A stretch of 64,000 nt of DNA from Dryobates pubescens (GCF_014839835.1 NC_071617.1:41631652-41695651); one strand, 5' to 3'. Positions 22,301 through 35,205 are shown, counted from the first letter of the stretch. The notes: generated by a model from the sequence alone, not told the origin. Program-made: numbers and translations.

Positions 22301-25300
22301 GACTGGGGCCCGGCACAGATCCCTGAGGTGTGATGCTGATGCCTGTCTCCCTGCTTGGTCCAGGAGGAGCAGCAGTTCCAGAGTCTGCACAAGGAGCTGA
22401 ACAGCTTGGCCCAGAAGCTGGAGAAACAAGGCAAAAGTGAGAGCCGGAGCATTTCAGCCCGGCGCAAGCACCTCAACAAAATGTGAGCAGAGGATGCGCA
22501 GGCTGAGTCCAGCACCAGAAGCCAATGGGCTGGGAAGCAGGACACCAAACTTCCCACCTGCTTCCCCTTGGCCCAGCTCTGCACAGGTCCCATGGTGGGC
22601 ATAGGCTGCCCTTCCACCTCTCCATCTCCACCCGTACAGGTGGTTGCGGCTGCAGGGGACCCTGAAGGAGCACCATGAGGCTCTGCAGCTGGCCCTGGAG
22701 GTGGCTGCCTTCCTCCAGCAAGCAGATACCCTACTCAGTGCCATCCATGCCAAGGTACCAGCACTGAAGCCAGGGTCAACCTGTTGTGGGGCTGTTGCAT
22801 GGGGAGAGCAAAACTAGGCAGGCAACACCTTATTCTCCACCCACTGTGTGGGGGCTGCTGTAGTGTCAGCACCCTGAGCATGGGCCTTGGGGAGAGAGCT
22901 AGGGAATGAAGCCTGATGTAAGAAGGGGAGCTGAGGCAACAAGTGCAGCCTTGCAGTGTCCCTTTCTGCTGGAGCGGAGAGCAGGGCCCTGTCATCCTCT
23001 GGTGCTGACTGCAGCTTCTTCTTCTTACAGCAGAGGAGTGTCTGTGGTGTAGGGAAGCCAGGGGAGGGTGAGCCATGCCGGGATCGGGATGTCAGAGACA
23101 TAGCCAGCCAGGTGATGGTAAGTGCAAGGCTCTGTCTTGTTCTCTGAGCCCTGGGGAGCATCCCAACTGAATGAGGATGTGTACCTTCTCAGGTCAGCAC
23201 TGGCACCAGCAGGGCTGGGGGTTTCAGTGGGCACCACATGGGCTGTGCAGGGCTGTGTGATGCCCCCTGGGTGCAGTAGGGGACTGAGTTTGTCATCTGC
23301 CACCTCTCATGCCCCACAGGGCTGATGCTGGGTTGCCATCACACACTTGGACCATGTCCTCAGTGACACATCCCTTGTCAGCCCTGTCATTGCTCCCTGG
23401 CTGCTCTCTCTCCTCCAGATGCTGGATGTGACCGTGTCCCAGCTCCTCAGTCTGCAGCCCAGCCTGGCAGCCCGAGTCACCCCCAAGCACCGAGATGTCA
23501 AGGAGAGTTGGGTGCAGCTCCAGCAGGTGCTGAGGTAGGGCACAGCCTAACATGAGCCCTAATGCTGGAGCTAGAGGCTTGGAGAAAGACCTGGATTAGC
23601 ATCTGTCAGGCTCTCTGAGGCAAGATCTCCACTTAAAGTCACTCTTTCCTCTGTCCTCTGCTCCCCTATGCCTCCCTCATGCTTCTTTCCCAGGTCAGAG
23701 AAGGCTCCAGCACTGGTGAGCAGTTCTCCAGGAGGCAAAGCGGTGGCTCTGAGTGTGGAGCCACAAGGAGACAACAGTGGTTGTGAAGCTGTGGGGAAGG
23801 AATTAAAAGACAAATGGACAAGAGACCTCAGAAACACAGTAAGCACTGCCTTTCTTTGGCATCTCTGGTGCCTCTGCCTCAAGAGGACAGGGAAGCTTGG
23901 GAGAAAAGGAGTCTGGGAGTTGGGCAGAGCCCAAGCCATGCACATCTGTGACCTGCCCCCACTGTTTACGGGAGGTGATAAGTGCCAGGCCCGGGGCAAA
24001 GCAATGCACAATTTGAGCTGGCAAAGGAGGAATGGAAACTTTCATGCCGTAGGTCTTGAAGGATGTGCCAGAGAAGATGGTGGAGCACAGGACAAGGGAG
24101 AAGAGCAGCCTTGGCTCCACAGCATCAGTCCACACCCCTCACAGTGGGGACAGCAAAAGGTACTGACTTGTGGAGGTGTCTGTGGGGAGTGGGATGTATT
24201 CAGAGAGCATGGGGGGGGGTGGGGCTTGTGTGCAAGAGGGGCCTAGCAGTCCTGACTATCCCCCTCCCTGCAGGCAAAAGAGAGAGAAAGAAGCTGAATG
24301 GAGGATGCAGCAGCCAGAGGCCCAGGTGCATGACATCTGTCAAGCAGTGAACACAATAATGTCTCCACAAGAGCCCCCTTTGCTTCCAGCCTGGCCAGGG
24401 GAGCCAGTGTCAAGGGGACTCCTTCCCTGACCCACTCTTGCTGCTCATGGACATGCACGCTTGTGCATTCAGGCCCATTCCTGATCTGGGTACTAATGCA
24501 CCATGTCTTCCCTGCTCCTCAGCTGACTGTGCCCCTGCACAAGGACAGCACGGGCCCCAGAGTACTTCCGTGTCCAGTGGGGGATGTGGAGAGCCTGGAG
24601 GCAGCACAGACACAGCAGGAGCCCCTGGATCCCAGCTCCAGTGCCAGGGCTGTGCTCTTGGTGAGTCCCCTTGGGAGGGAGGGGCAGTACAGCAGGCAGG
24701 GCCTTCCTAACAGCCCATCCTGCCTCCTAGGAGGGACCAGCGCCGGGGGGGGGCCCAGGGAACCCACAGGTGGAGGCCATGCTGCGGGAGCTGGGGGAGC
24801 TGTGGGAGGACCTGCAGAGGAAGCACCAGGAGAACGGCGCCGTGCTGCGGGAAATCGATAAGGTACAGGGAGGCAGGACTGGGGTGGGCACGGGGGCAGG
24901 CCCCACTTGTGGCTGCCTTCTGAGAATTAGGCAAGCAAGGCTGGTGTCCGTGGCGATCAGAGCTGCAGCTTTACCACCTGCATCTCTGGCTGGCCTTGTG
25001 CTGCTGGTGGCCCAGCTACCCACAGAGGTGCGGCAGCGTGCCTTCTTCCTGCCTTGAGTGGCTCAGAGCCAGGCTGGTGGGCTCCATGCTCTCCCCACTC
25101 TCCCCACAGGCACTGAGGCTGGTGGGGGAGCTGGATAAGGCTGAGCGGTGGCTGCAGGCCGTGGCTGGATCGCTTTCAGAGCCAGCCACCATGAGGAGCC
25201 CAGCGGAGCTGCGCAGGGACCTGGAAGAGACAGGCCAGCTGGAGAAGCAGCTCCTGCTCTGCGGCCTTAGACTCCAGGCACTGCGGGAGGAGGTGGTGGG

Positions 25301-28300
25301 TGAGCCACCCACTGAGCCGGAGGCAGCAAGGAAGATGCAGAGGAAGGTGGAGATGGTGGAGGATAAGTGAGTCCTGGAGGAAGATTCCTCCTCTCTGGTC
25401 CCCAAGGTGGATGGGAAGGAGGATGCTCACCCTGAGGACACACTCAAGGAGGTGGAGGGAGGAGGATGCTTGCCCCAGGCAGGTGCAGAGGGTATGTCAG
25501 TATCTGTGACAGGCTCCTGCCCCCACAGGTTGGCACACGTGCAGACAGCCCTGCGGCGCCGAGCAGCAGACCTGCGTGACTCCCTGGTGCTGTCTGAGTT
25601 CCTGCAGGATCTGCAAGAGGAGGAAGCACGGACCTGGCAGGGACCTGCAGCGGTGAGCAGAAGGGTCAGGCATCCCTCACCAGCCTCAGGACTGCCCACC
25701 ACTTGAGACTGGCCCAAGGGTCAGTCTGTGGCTGGCAGGAGGACCCGAGAGGTTCCGCTTTCTCAGCCAGCTGCCTGGGCAGTTGCTTCCCATCTCACTC
25801 ACGCCCAGTGTTTCTGTTGGCTTCAGCCAGGGAGTGGCCATCGCAGCTTGCAGGGGTCTTTTCCCCTGCTTTCAGCCCAGGCTGGACAGCTGCCAAGCAG
25901 CAAGGACATAAGCCACCCTTTGGGAGAGCTGCAGGAGGCCGTGGAGATGCTCAACGATGCAGCAAAGGAACGAGAGCGGGTCATGGAGGTCGCAGCAGAG
26001 ACAGAGAGTCTGGAGCACCTGGTAGGGGATGGAGGCAGGAATCTGGGGATGCATTTGGGTGATCCACCTAAAGCTGCACATGTTGGCTAGTTGGGATGGG
26101 GCCTGCACTTCGGCTGGTGCCAGTGGGATACATGGAGACTGCTTTGTGTGAGGCTGCTATCCTTATGGCTGGTGCTTCCTGCCCTTTCATAGGTGTGTGG
26201 CAGGGTGCCCCCATGCTGGGGTGGGCTGAGGCCACATGGTAAATGGTGGCACAGGCAGTCCCATGCCAGGGTTTATCTCTCTTCCCCACTCTGCCCATCC
26301 AGGTAGCAGAGGTGACCCCACTCCTGGAGGTTCTTCGATGCAGAGCTGAGGCACTGGCTCATGACACTGCCCAAGCAGAGAGAGGCTTCACTGTGGTGAA
26401 GAGCGAAAAGGATCTTCAGGAGCTGCAGGGCTTGCTGAGTCAGCAGCAGGAGATGGAGGTGAGACCCAAGGAGCAGAGTGTCTGGCTGTGTCAGTGGTGA
26501 GGAGGTGTCCCAGCTGGCTGGGGCTGTCCCAAGGAGTTGCTGGCCCCTGGATGCCCAGGTGTCATAAGCCTTGGCATGCTGCAGCAGGCTGGGCTGGAAT
26601 TTTCCAGTGGAGCTGAGCCCTGTCCTGCTCCGCTCCCCTCTGCCAGCACAGGCCAGGCCATGGGAGCAAGCTTGCATCACCTCCCCTGTGCCAGCTCCTG
26701 GCTGCCAGCACCTCACTTCATCTTCCTGCCAGTGGGGAGGTGACTCACATGAGCAGAGCAGGGAAACAAGGCAGCCCTCCACTCTGCCAGTCCAGCCCAC
26801 CAAAGGTGGCTCTGTCTGCTCCCAGCGACCCCTGTCCCCACGTGCTTCCCTCCATCCCTGCATCCAGCCTGGATACAGAGAGGTTGGATGAATCCTGAAC
26901 CTTTTCTGCCTTGTGATCTTTAGCGTATGGTGTCAGAAACCCTGCAGGGGCAGCTGGAGGATCTGGAAAGGGGAGCTGCCCGCTTGCAGGAGCTCTGCCC
27001 CACTCAGCGGTGCCCTGTCAGCCAGAAAGTGCAGGAGACACTGCAGGCCTGGGCAGGGCTGCAGGAGCTGCTGCAGGAGACCCAGGCCCGAGTGCAGCAG
27101 GCCAGCCGGCTACGGCACTTCTTCAAGGATTACTTAGCCATGATGTAAGTGGCCATGAGCCATCAGAGTTGTCTCTGTGGTGGCTGGGAGGGAGCTGGCA
27201 AGAGCACAGCATTGTCATAGTGTGGGCCGCTGGCAAGGACGTGGGCAGCGTTGGAGCTGCAGCCAAGCAGGACCGTGGGGAGCCTGGAATGAAGGGCTGC
27301 CTGCTGTAGCACAGCCCCATGGCATCTTGCCCTGCCCTGCCAGACTTGCCACTGCCCCAGTAGCTGCTTCCAGCCATCTCTAAGCATAAGAATGGCTTCT
27401 TTGGGGCCTGCAGGGCTGAGGAGGGGCTGAGTCACTCCTCAGCTCTCTCAGCCCGCTTTTCACATGCCCACAGCTCCTGGACGGAGGACACAAGGGCTCA
27501 GATCTTCTCTGAAAACCCAAGCAGTCATGGCCTCCCAGAGACTCCGTGTGAGGAGCTGGAGAGGAGGATTGAAGGGAAACTCAAAGAGTTTGAGATGCTG
27601 GCAGCATCGGGACAGCAGCTGGTGTCTGAGGAGCACTACCTGAGCGCAACAGTAAGGACAGGGCAAAGGGGGTCAGGGAGACGCTCAGTGCCCCCCCCAA
27701 ATCCTCTAGGGACAGTCACTGGAGGAGAGAAGCAAAGGGCTGATGCAGAGCCCCAGCAAGTGGTACTAGGCCAGCCATGCCTGCCTTGGGCTGCTCAAGG
27801 CAGGAAGGGGTTTCACCCAGCAATGGACGCTGAATCCTGAGATGATGTGACTGACTGTATCCCACTCCCAAAAGCCTCCTACTATAGAGAGGTGTCCTGA
27901 TAGTGCCAGTTTCCCTGGGCCAGGGGTCGTTGCAAGCTGCCCAACATCTCTCCTTTCCTCAGATCAAGGAGCGCTTGGAAGAGCTGCAGAGCATGTTGGG
28001 CTGGGTGCTGGTGCGCTGGCGAGCACAAAGGTACCAGCGGGACCCAGGGAGCAAGCAGGACGACAGAAGGAACACAGAGAGCCCCTCGGGTGCATCCCCT
28101 ACCAGCCAAGTAAGTACCCAGACACGTTAAGCAGCACCAGTCTGAAGGCTGAGGGTAGCAGAGGCACCAGATGGAGTGGGTAGTGCAGCAGTAGAGCACG
28201 AGTGGTGTACCGCTACCTCTGGGATGCTCGAGCAGGGCAAAGGGAAGATGATCCTGAGAAGGTGTCTGGCCCTGGCAGCCTTTTCTCCACATTCACTTTC

Positions 28301-31300
28301 TTGCCTTGCTCCTCAGGAGCAGCGTGCCCCGCGTGCTCAGCCCTGGCTGGAGCATATCCACAGCCCAGTGGAGTTCACACCCTGCTCCCTCCTCAAGCCC
28401 ACGCAGAGATCAGAGTCACAGCGGCCAGCAGGAATGACCGTTTCCTCACCAGCATCGCCCCTCTCAGATGCCCCAGCGGGAATGGAGCATAGCTGGAGGG
28501 AGCCCACCAGCTCAACACCTCACAGTGTGGAACCACCCAGGGAGGATATCATATGGCATCCTGCTGAGACCTCCACGCTCCTGCTGCCACCACGGAGCCC
28601 CAGTGGGCTGGAAGGGACAGTCAACTTCATCCTTAGCATTGGCAAGAAGGGGGAGAAGAAAAAGATGCAGCCAGTGGCCAGCAGTGGGTGGCCAGGAGAG
28701 AATTCGCTGCAGATGGTATGTGAAGCATGATACGTGCCTTCAGCAGAACCATGGGGGTGCACCTAGTGCCTGTCCCAGGGCCAGCCACTGCCATGCAGCC
28801 AAGGCAGCTTCCCAGAGCTGTGCCCCGATGCAGACCAGGAGGCTTTGAGGTCTGTGAGGTGACCCTCGTACTGAGACCCCCACCAGGCCATTTCAAAGCA
28901 ATCTGCTGGGACTGTGTCAGTCTCGGGAGAGAGACCTTTGTCTGTGCTGATGCCAAGCAATGCCCAAGGACTGAGGACAAGCTTGTGCCATCCCTTTTGC
29001 CTGTGCTCTCCTGCTTTGGCTCCTTGCCCACTTTGCCCTCAACTTTCTCTGTCTCTCTCTCTCTCTCCCCCTGCTCAGCTCCCCTCCACTAAGCTCTCAG
29101 GCTGTAAAACATTTTGGAAGCGTTGCCAGGGGCTTTTAGGAAACACTTGGGGTAGTTTAAAGCGAAAGAGAAAGCCACCTCACCAGCCACTGGAAGAGGT
29201 AATGTCCACGGGGAAGGTTGCATGCCGGGCAGAGTGGCTGCATGGCGTGAACCCGCCTGCTACCAACCCTCCTGGGTGTGCCACTGTGCCCTGCTGGCGG
29301 TGGTTCCTCGGGACAGGGGAAACCCTCCCAGTGCTGTGGTCTTCAGAGTGTGGGTGATGAGGCATGTGAGGAGGGAGCTCAGACAGGGCTAGCTTCCGTT
29401 TGGCCCTCAGGTAAGTGTTTTTGGTGGCCACAGGAGGCATGGTGAGTTGGTGTCCATTTCTGGTAAACAGCTCCAGTCCCTTCTGCAGCCAACTGAAGGG
29501 TGCAAGGGGGTGTGTGAGGGTGCATGTTTCAGGGGAGGACTTGCTCTGGGTTGCATGGCTCATAATCCTGGGGCTGAGAGCCCAGGATTTTGTTGGGACT
29601 TGCATATGTTTGTTGCCTAAGAGCTTGCAGAGAGGGCTATGTATGAGGAGACCTGAGGGCAGCAGTGGCTGGGCCCTCCATGCATCAAGGCTGGGTAGCA
29701 CAAGGCAGAGGACAGGGGCCTGAAGAGGTCCAAGGCAATCAAGAGGGTGAGGGTCTGCCAAGGGGGTTTTGGTAGCAGTCCTCCTAAGAGGTAGAGGGGA
29801 CCACTGCTCCACTTCATACAGGAAGAGCCCTTTGCTTTCATCCTTGCAGCTGCAGGAGAGGGGCTGAGACTGGAGTGGAGAGAGTGCTGGAAGGGACTGT
29901 GCTCAGCCCCTTGACTTCCGTTTGCTTGCTGTGCTGCCTGGGGACAGGCAAGGTTGGCAGGGGTGGGCAGTAGAGGCTGCTGTATGCCACCTACAAGCTG
30001 TGTCTTAGAAGACAGAAGTCCAGGGGGAGAGTCACATGGCACAGGCAGCTGGGAGAACCTGGGTGACTCGACCATGAGCAGAGGTTTCCCTGCCTGTCTG
30101 CCTCTTCCCTGCCTGCACTGAGGTGGGGGCAGCTCCTGGGGGGCTGAGGTGAAACTGTGCTGCTCCCAGCTCTGCATGTGCATCAGTGTTTTTGACTGCC
30201 TGCCCCCTGGCCCTGGCTCCCTGCTGGCCCTGGCACAGCGTGGAGGGTGTTTATTGCGGGGTGGCAGCGACCCCGGCCACGGGAGTCACGTTGCTCTCCT
30301 CTGTGTCCCCAGGCGCAGGTGGAGGCAGGGAAAAGCTCCAGCGCGAAGCGGCCTCCTGCTGTTGTGCGTCGCCCCCCAGCATCCGGCAGCAGGACACCAG
30401 CTGCCTCCCACACGCTGCCCAAGTCTGGGGCCAGCTCCCTCTTCAACAGCCTTCAGCGACGGGAGCGGGCGAGGGCTGAGCAGGCGCAGCTGCTGACGCT
30501 GCAGGGCATCATGGGCGCCAGCTCCCTGCAGCCCACGCTTGAGGAGCACCACGGCCCCAGCAACACGTGGCCTCAGAAGTGTGGCCGGAGGAAGGAGGGG
30601 CCGGCTGCTGCTGCTGCTGGAGCCCTGCCTGGGCAGCTGCTGCTCTACGTCAAGAATCCGCTGGTGCGGGACATTGATGCTGAGTGTGGGGCAGCCTCCC
30701 GGGATCCCTGCGGCCCTCACCCAAAAACTCTGTGTCCCCAGCTATCTCTGGGCTCTACGCTCAGCCTGGAGCTGCCCCGGGATGCCGTGGTCCTGGGGCG
30801 TCAACAAGAGGCCGTGGCCCAGGCGAAGAAGGCGGAGAGGCAGGAGCACAGGCAGGGCAGGGAAGTAAGGCCGTGGGTGCCCACAGGCCTGCATGGGGCT
30901 GGATGGCAGGAAGAGGTAGATGTGGATGGATACAGTCCCCAGGAGCCTGACAGGAGGCTGGGAAAGTCCTCCAAAAGTGAGCAAGGAACATGGTTCGAGG
31001 AGGTGAGCTTCAACCCTAGCTACAGCCAGCAAAGGGCACACCGTACTGAGGAGGAGCACTGGAGCCTGAGTCACCCCAGCAGTGCCAGTGAAAACCACCT
31101 AGACTTCAGGCTGAGACAGCTGTCCCTTGTCAGCATGCTGCATGAGCAGGAAGGGGATAAGCTGGTTGCCCAGCTGGGTCAGGATGGCAGGGCCAGGCAT
31201 CATGAAGCCACTCGGCTAGAGCTTGGTCCATCCCCTGCTGGCATCCCAGGCAGGGCAGGAGCCATTCCTGGCACTGCCCGCACACAGCAGTCAGATGGCA

Positions 31301-34300
31301 GCAGCCAGCCTGGAGGGTCCACAGTTTCCCCTGACACCCCCACTCAGCTCTCTGCTTGTGAGTGGGCACTGGGGTCCCCAGAACCTCCCAATCCTGTGTC
31401 CAGCACCAGGGAGGTTTGCCATCCTGCCCACCGGCAGTTTGAGGAAGAGGAGGAGGAGCTGCAGGCCATCTGGGATGGAGCAGTTGAGCAACAGATACCC
31501 AGCCTGCCAGCAGGCAGCCCCAAGGCCACCACCAGCAGGCCCCTCATCCTCTCATCAGCCAACAGCGTGCTAGTAGCCAAGTTCACCCTTCCCAGCACCA
31601 CCCAGCTCCTCCACAGCCCACCGGGAGAGAAGAGCCCTGGCGTGGGGCACGGTGGTAGTGGCAGCCCCAGCAGGCACGTGGTGTCCCCCCGTGTGGAGGA
31701 GCTGGTGTCCACAGTCCCCTTGGATGGCTCTGGCTCCTGGGATCGACGGACGCATGGGGAAGAGGAAAGAGAGTGCAGCAAGGTGAGAGCCAGAGGCTGG
31801 GGGCCTTCCCTTGCGTCAGGCAGGGGCTTGGGGGACATGCTAGGCAGCAGCTGGATTACTTGCTCCAACAAAGATGACCTGTATTTGGGGACTGCTTGCC
31901 TCCAGGGGCTCTTTTGCTCCAGCTGGCAGAGTGATAAAGAGCAAGGTGCTGAACTTGGGAGTCCCTGCAGCATGCACTCCCCTGCCAGCCCTCAGCCTTA
32001 GCAAGGCAGCACTTCACCCCAAAAGCCTGAAAACAGCCCAGCCCATGCCTGGGCCAGGAAATGTCTCCTGTTGTCCCATTTCCACTTTGGCATCACCTGC
32101 TGAGAACGGATCACATGGACCCCATGCGCCTGGGGGCTGAGCTGTCACCACTGACCCCCAGCACTGCTTCGCTCACTCTCTGTCCTCTTGCAGGTCCCTC
32201 CCAGTAAAACAGAGTTTCAGATGATGGAAGGGTCACTGGAAAGGAAGCATGTGTTGCAGACAGGAGGGAGGAAGGTACATGCATGTCTGTGGGGGTCCTT
32301 TGGGGCTGAGGTGCTGGAACATGGCAAGGGGCATCCAGGTTTTGGGGCAGGAGTGAAGCCAGGGATATTCCTGGCACTACCACAGCAGTGCTGCTGGCCA
32401 TGCTGAGTGGGTAGAGCCCACTGTGGCTGAGGGACGTTTTGGATAACAGGCCTGTTGGCAACACAGCTGTACCCTGCTCATGTCTCACAGGCCAGCTGCA
32501 GGGCCTGGGGCCTCTTCCATGCTGTGCTGATGCGGCAGACGCTGTGCTTCTACCAGGACCGCAGGGACAGCCTCAAGGTGCAGTGGAGGAGGGTGGGGTG
32601 ACATGGGGGACTGGCAGCAGGGGCACCCTTGCCTCAGCAGCCAGGGAAGACAAAGATGTTGACCTCACTGTTGCTTTTGCTGTTCCCTGTGGTACAGAGC
32701 TCTGTGGTGGCCCTTCCCCTGAACCTTTCTGGGGCGGTCTGTACCCCAGATGCCGAATACACCAAGAAGACCAACTGCTTCAGGCTTCAGTGAGTCACCC
32801 CAACCTAGGGCAGCCAGGACCTCATTGCCACAGCCCTCCCTAATCTGTCCCTGCTGGGACAGACACACCAGTACCCCAGCCAGTGCTTAGATGAGGATTT
32901 CCTCCTTTTTCTCACCCGCTTCCCTTCATTCCCAAGCCGGCGGGGGCTGTGATGTCTGCACCCCATGTCTGTCTCATTGCCGACTTGTTTATCCCCGCAG
33001 GCTGCGGGATGGCTCCGAGTACCTCCTGAGGGCCCCTTCCCAGACCCTCATGAATGAATGGGTCTTCAAGCTGCAGCAAAACTCAGGTGAGCAGCCCTTG
33101 CTGGCAGAGCCAGGTCCCAGCTCTGTGCAGTTACCGTGGGTGTACCGCCCCTGCCAAGCCCTCTGATGTGTGAGGGGTCAGAAGAGAAGTTCCAAAGCGA
33201 TGTCTGATTGATGCATTCTTCTAATCTGCCTTGGAACCTTGGTTCTCTGCCAGGCAGAATTTGGAGGCTTTGTTTTCACACCACATACACAGTTATAATC
33301 AGGAATAGCACAACTGACGTCAGTGGAGCTTCAGCAGCAAAAAGCCAGTGTCAGGAAAATGATAATTGTGCCTTGGTCTTCTTCCATCTGCTCTGTGGGG
33401 CCTGGAAACTGCTTGCCTGCCCTCTAGGCAAGGAGACTTGCAATGCTGAGGTTTTCCTGCTGCTTTGCCCATACTCAGAGGTGTTCAGGCTCCACCGTGA
33501 AATCTTAGGCTGGTTGGCGGGACCAAGAGCAGGTGCTGCAGCAGAAGATCAGAGTGACTAGTCATGGAACACAGGCACCCAGAACTGGGGCTGGCTCTAT
33601 GGTACAGTCTTGTGTGCTGTCATCACCCAGTAGGATGTTTGCTGTGCCCCTAGGATTCCCAGAAGTGGATTACTTCCAGGTGGCAACAGCACAGTGTGTC
33701 GAGGGCACTGGTGGTGCTGGGGGGTGAGTAGCTAGGAGCCTGCTAGCCAGGTCTTGTTACAACTCCCTCCCATGCTTGCTGGTGTGTGTTGCTCCAGCAG
33801 GCCATTGGTGGGCCAGTCTGGTTTGCTCAGTCTGCTGCTTTCCAGTTTCAGCAAGGTTCCTAGCCCCAGGAGCTCCCACCTCCAGGGACACCATCAGGTC
33901 ACAACCACCAAGAGCCAAGAGATCGTGCTGCTACCTCGCTCAAACACCCAGCTGCAGCGGTCTCTGGGCAGCCAGGATGGCATAGAAGATGGGGCTGTGG
34001 CAGCAGCAGGTGATTTTCCTGCTTGGCTGGGCTTCTCCTGTGCCTCAACTCCTCTCCCCAGCCCACAGAGGTGCAAGAGAGATGACTGGGGGAACCCATT
34101 CCTGTGTGGGTTCACCCCACCACACCAATGCACAGGAATAGGGTTTGGGGGAAGGAGCAGTTAACTTTCTTCACTTGCTGGGATAACCACACATATCCCT
34201 GTACTGTTTGGGGCTGATACAGGGCTCTGCTGTGGTGGCTTTGCCTTGTGATATGTTTCCATTCTGCTTCAGAGGATGCTCATGGGGCTGGGCACAGGGA

Positions 34301-34866
34301 GCAGCAGTGGTCACCCAGGGGGTCTCCCGGGCTGTGGGACAAGAGCTGCCCAGAAGATGACTATGGGCTGGTGGCTAACAAGAGGAGGTCCTACTCCTTC
34401 ACCTCAGGTATGGCTCTGGTTTCACTGTCACTGCCAGGAGGTGGCACCGCTGCCCCTGTCCCAACAGACACCCGAGGGCAGGTACGATGCTACTCCAGCA
34501 TCCATCCACCCACTCCCACATCCCTGCACCTTTGGCTGCAGCCCCCCCTTGGGTAGGGCTGGGAGGGTGGGGGGGTGTTGGCAGCACTTGCTGGCACCCT
34601 GCCCTGCCTGCTGACTGCTCCTTCTTGCAGCCACCTACCAGAAGATTACCCCAGTGGCCATGCCCAAGGAGCCAGTGGAGGCCGGGAGCAGCTACTCAGT
34701 CACACTCTATATTGGGGAGCAAACACCAGTCATGCCCCGGGCACGCTGCCACTCCTTTGTGGCCCAGCCAGGGACCCCACGGGACACACCAGGGGAGAAG
34801 ACCCCCACCCAACCTCGCCCCAAGAACAAGTCTGTCTTCAAGAAGTTCTTTGGGAAAAAGGAGTGA
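15989..34866 (+). CDS. Unnamed beta-spectrin-like protein with spectrin-type coiled segments and C-terminal PH domain
   Basis: 33 coding exons: 15989-16411, 19444-19551, 20800-20955, 21646-21777, 21893-22084, 22166-22249, 22364-22482, 22640-22754, 23031-23117, 23419-23534, 23694-23838, 24053-24159, 24274-24325, 24523-24660, 24731-24862, 25110-25366, 25529-25652, 25881-26021, 26303-26458, 26924-27144, 27474-27651, 27963-28109, 28317-28715, 29079-29198, 30313-31782, 32194-32274, 32491-32577, 32698-32789, 33001-33086, 33654-33723, 33846-34009, 34273-34407, 34631-34866. They sum to 6270 nt (2089 aa) in consistent phase. Layout: unique basic N-terminus (1-229), helical Leu/Gln/Glu-rich segments with spectrin-like spacing of Trp (about 230-470 and 660-1110), Pro/Ser-rich linker (1111-1773), PH domain (about 1784-1888) and a basic end NKSVFKKFFGKKE recalling beta-spectrin C-termini. 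No CH domains. Probably a membrane-skeleton adaptor, but the function is inferred. The end of exon 13 is uncertain: 24346 is an alternative and adds 7 residues. Confidence 0.82.
17106..17992 (+). other. First AATAAA signals downstream of MYMX, inside the neighbour's intron 1
   Basis: AATAAA hexamers at 17106-17111 and 17987-17992 are the first canonical signals after the MYMX stop. If MYMX uses one of them, its 3' UTR runs through exon 1 of the spectrin-like gene. They could equally be unused intronic hexamers. Confidence 0.3.
30313..31782 (+). other. Unusually long 1470-bp coding exon, disordered linker
   Basis: Exon 25 of the spectrin-like gene encodes residues 1284-1773 without interruption, while most other exons are 80-250 bp. 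Composition is Ser/Pro/Gly/Glu/Gln-rich with no recognised fold, apart from a short charged stretch (about QEAVAQAKKAERQEHRQGRE). The flanking acceptor 30311-30312 and donor 31783 are canonical. An internal cryptic intron cannot be excluded because the sequence stays open. Confidence 0.7.
32194..33086 (+). other. PH domain exons of the spectrin-like gene
   Basis: Four exons (32194-32274, 32491-32577, 32698-32789, 33001-33086) encode a pleckstrin-homology domain starting MEGSLERKHV. It continues with ASCRAWGLFHAVL, CFYQDRRDSLK, the conserved KKTNCFRLRLRDGSEYLL and the helix Trp in NEWVFKLQ (W1880). Order and spacing follow the beta-spectrin PH domain, which binds phosphoinositides at the plasma membrane. 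Basic residues of the first loop (RK, GGRK) are present, so lipid binding is plausible. Confidence 0.85.
33315..33322. promoter_or_regulatory. Palindromic CRE (TGACGTCA) in intron 29
   Basis: A perfect cAMP-response element palindrome in the 567-bp intron 33087-33653. A single 8-bp match can occur by chance. Confidence 0.2.
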
Positions 34867-35205
34867 GCTGCAGCTGAGGGGGGAAAAGGCCCCATCCTTC
34901 CCTTTGTCCTGCTCTCGGCTGCCATCCTGGCATGATCTTTGCTCCCAGCACCAGCTCACTGCTCACCACCTCCCAGGGGAGGCAGGCAGTGGGCAAGTGG
35001 CTCCACACCAGCCAGCCCCAGGGCTGCACAGCACCCCAGCCTCTGCAGCCCCCAGGCTCAGCCTGGCGCTGAGCCCCACTCCTGCCCACCCACCGAGTGC
35101 TCTCCCTGGGTGCCACGGGCTTCCCCGGCATCCTGCCAACACACAGCGCAAGCAGGGGGCTGGAGGGGGTTGTTTTTATTAAAAAACAGAACAGATGCTT
35201 AGTCT
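34867..35205 (+). other. 3' UTR and poly(A) signal of the spectrin-like gene
   Basis: After the TGA at 34864-34866 comes about 310 bp of UTR with the common variant signal ATTAAA at 35178-35183. This implies cleavage near 35200. Confidence 0.6.

Noticed and set aside
21442-22617. 391-codon open frame on the minus strand
   Set aside because: Antisense to exons 4-7 of the spectrin-like gene. Runs through introns and resembles nothing known.
25871-25880. Upstream acceptor CAG at 25873-25875 for spectrin-like exon 18
   Set aside because: It would break the reading frame. The second AG at 25879-25880 keeps it.
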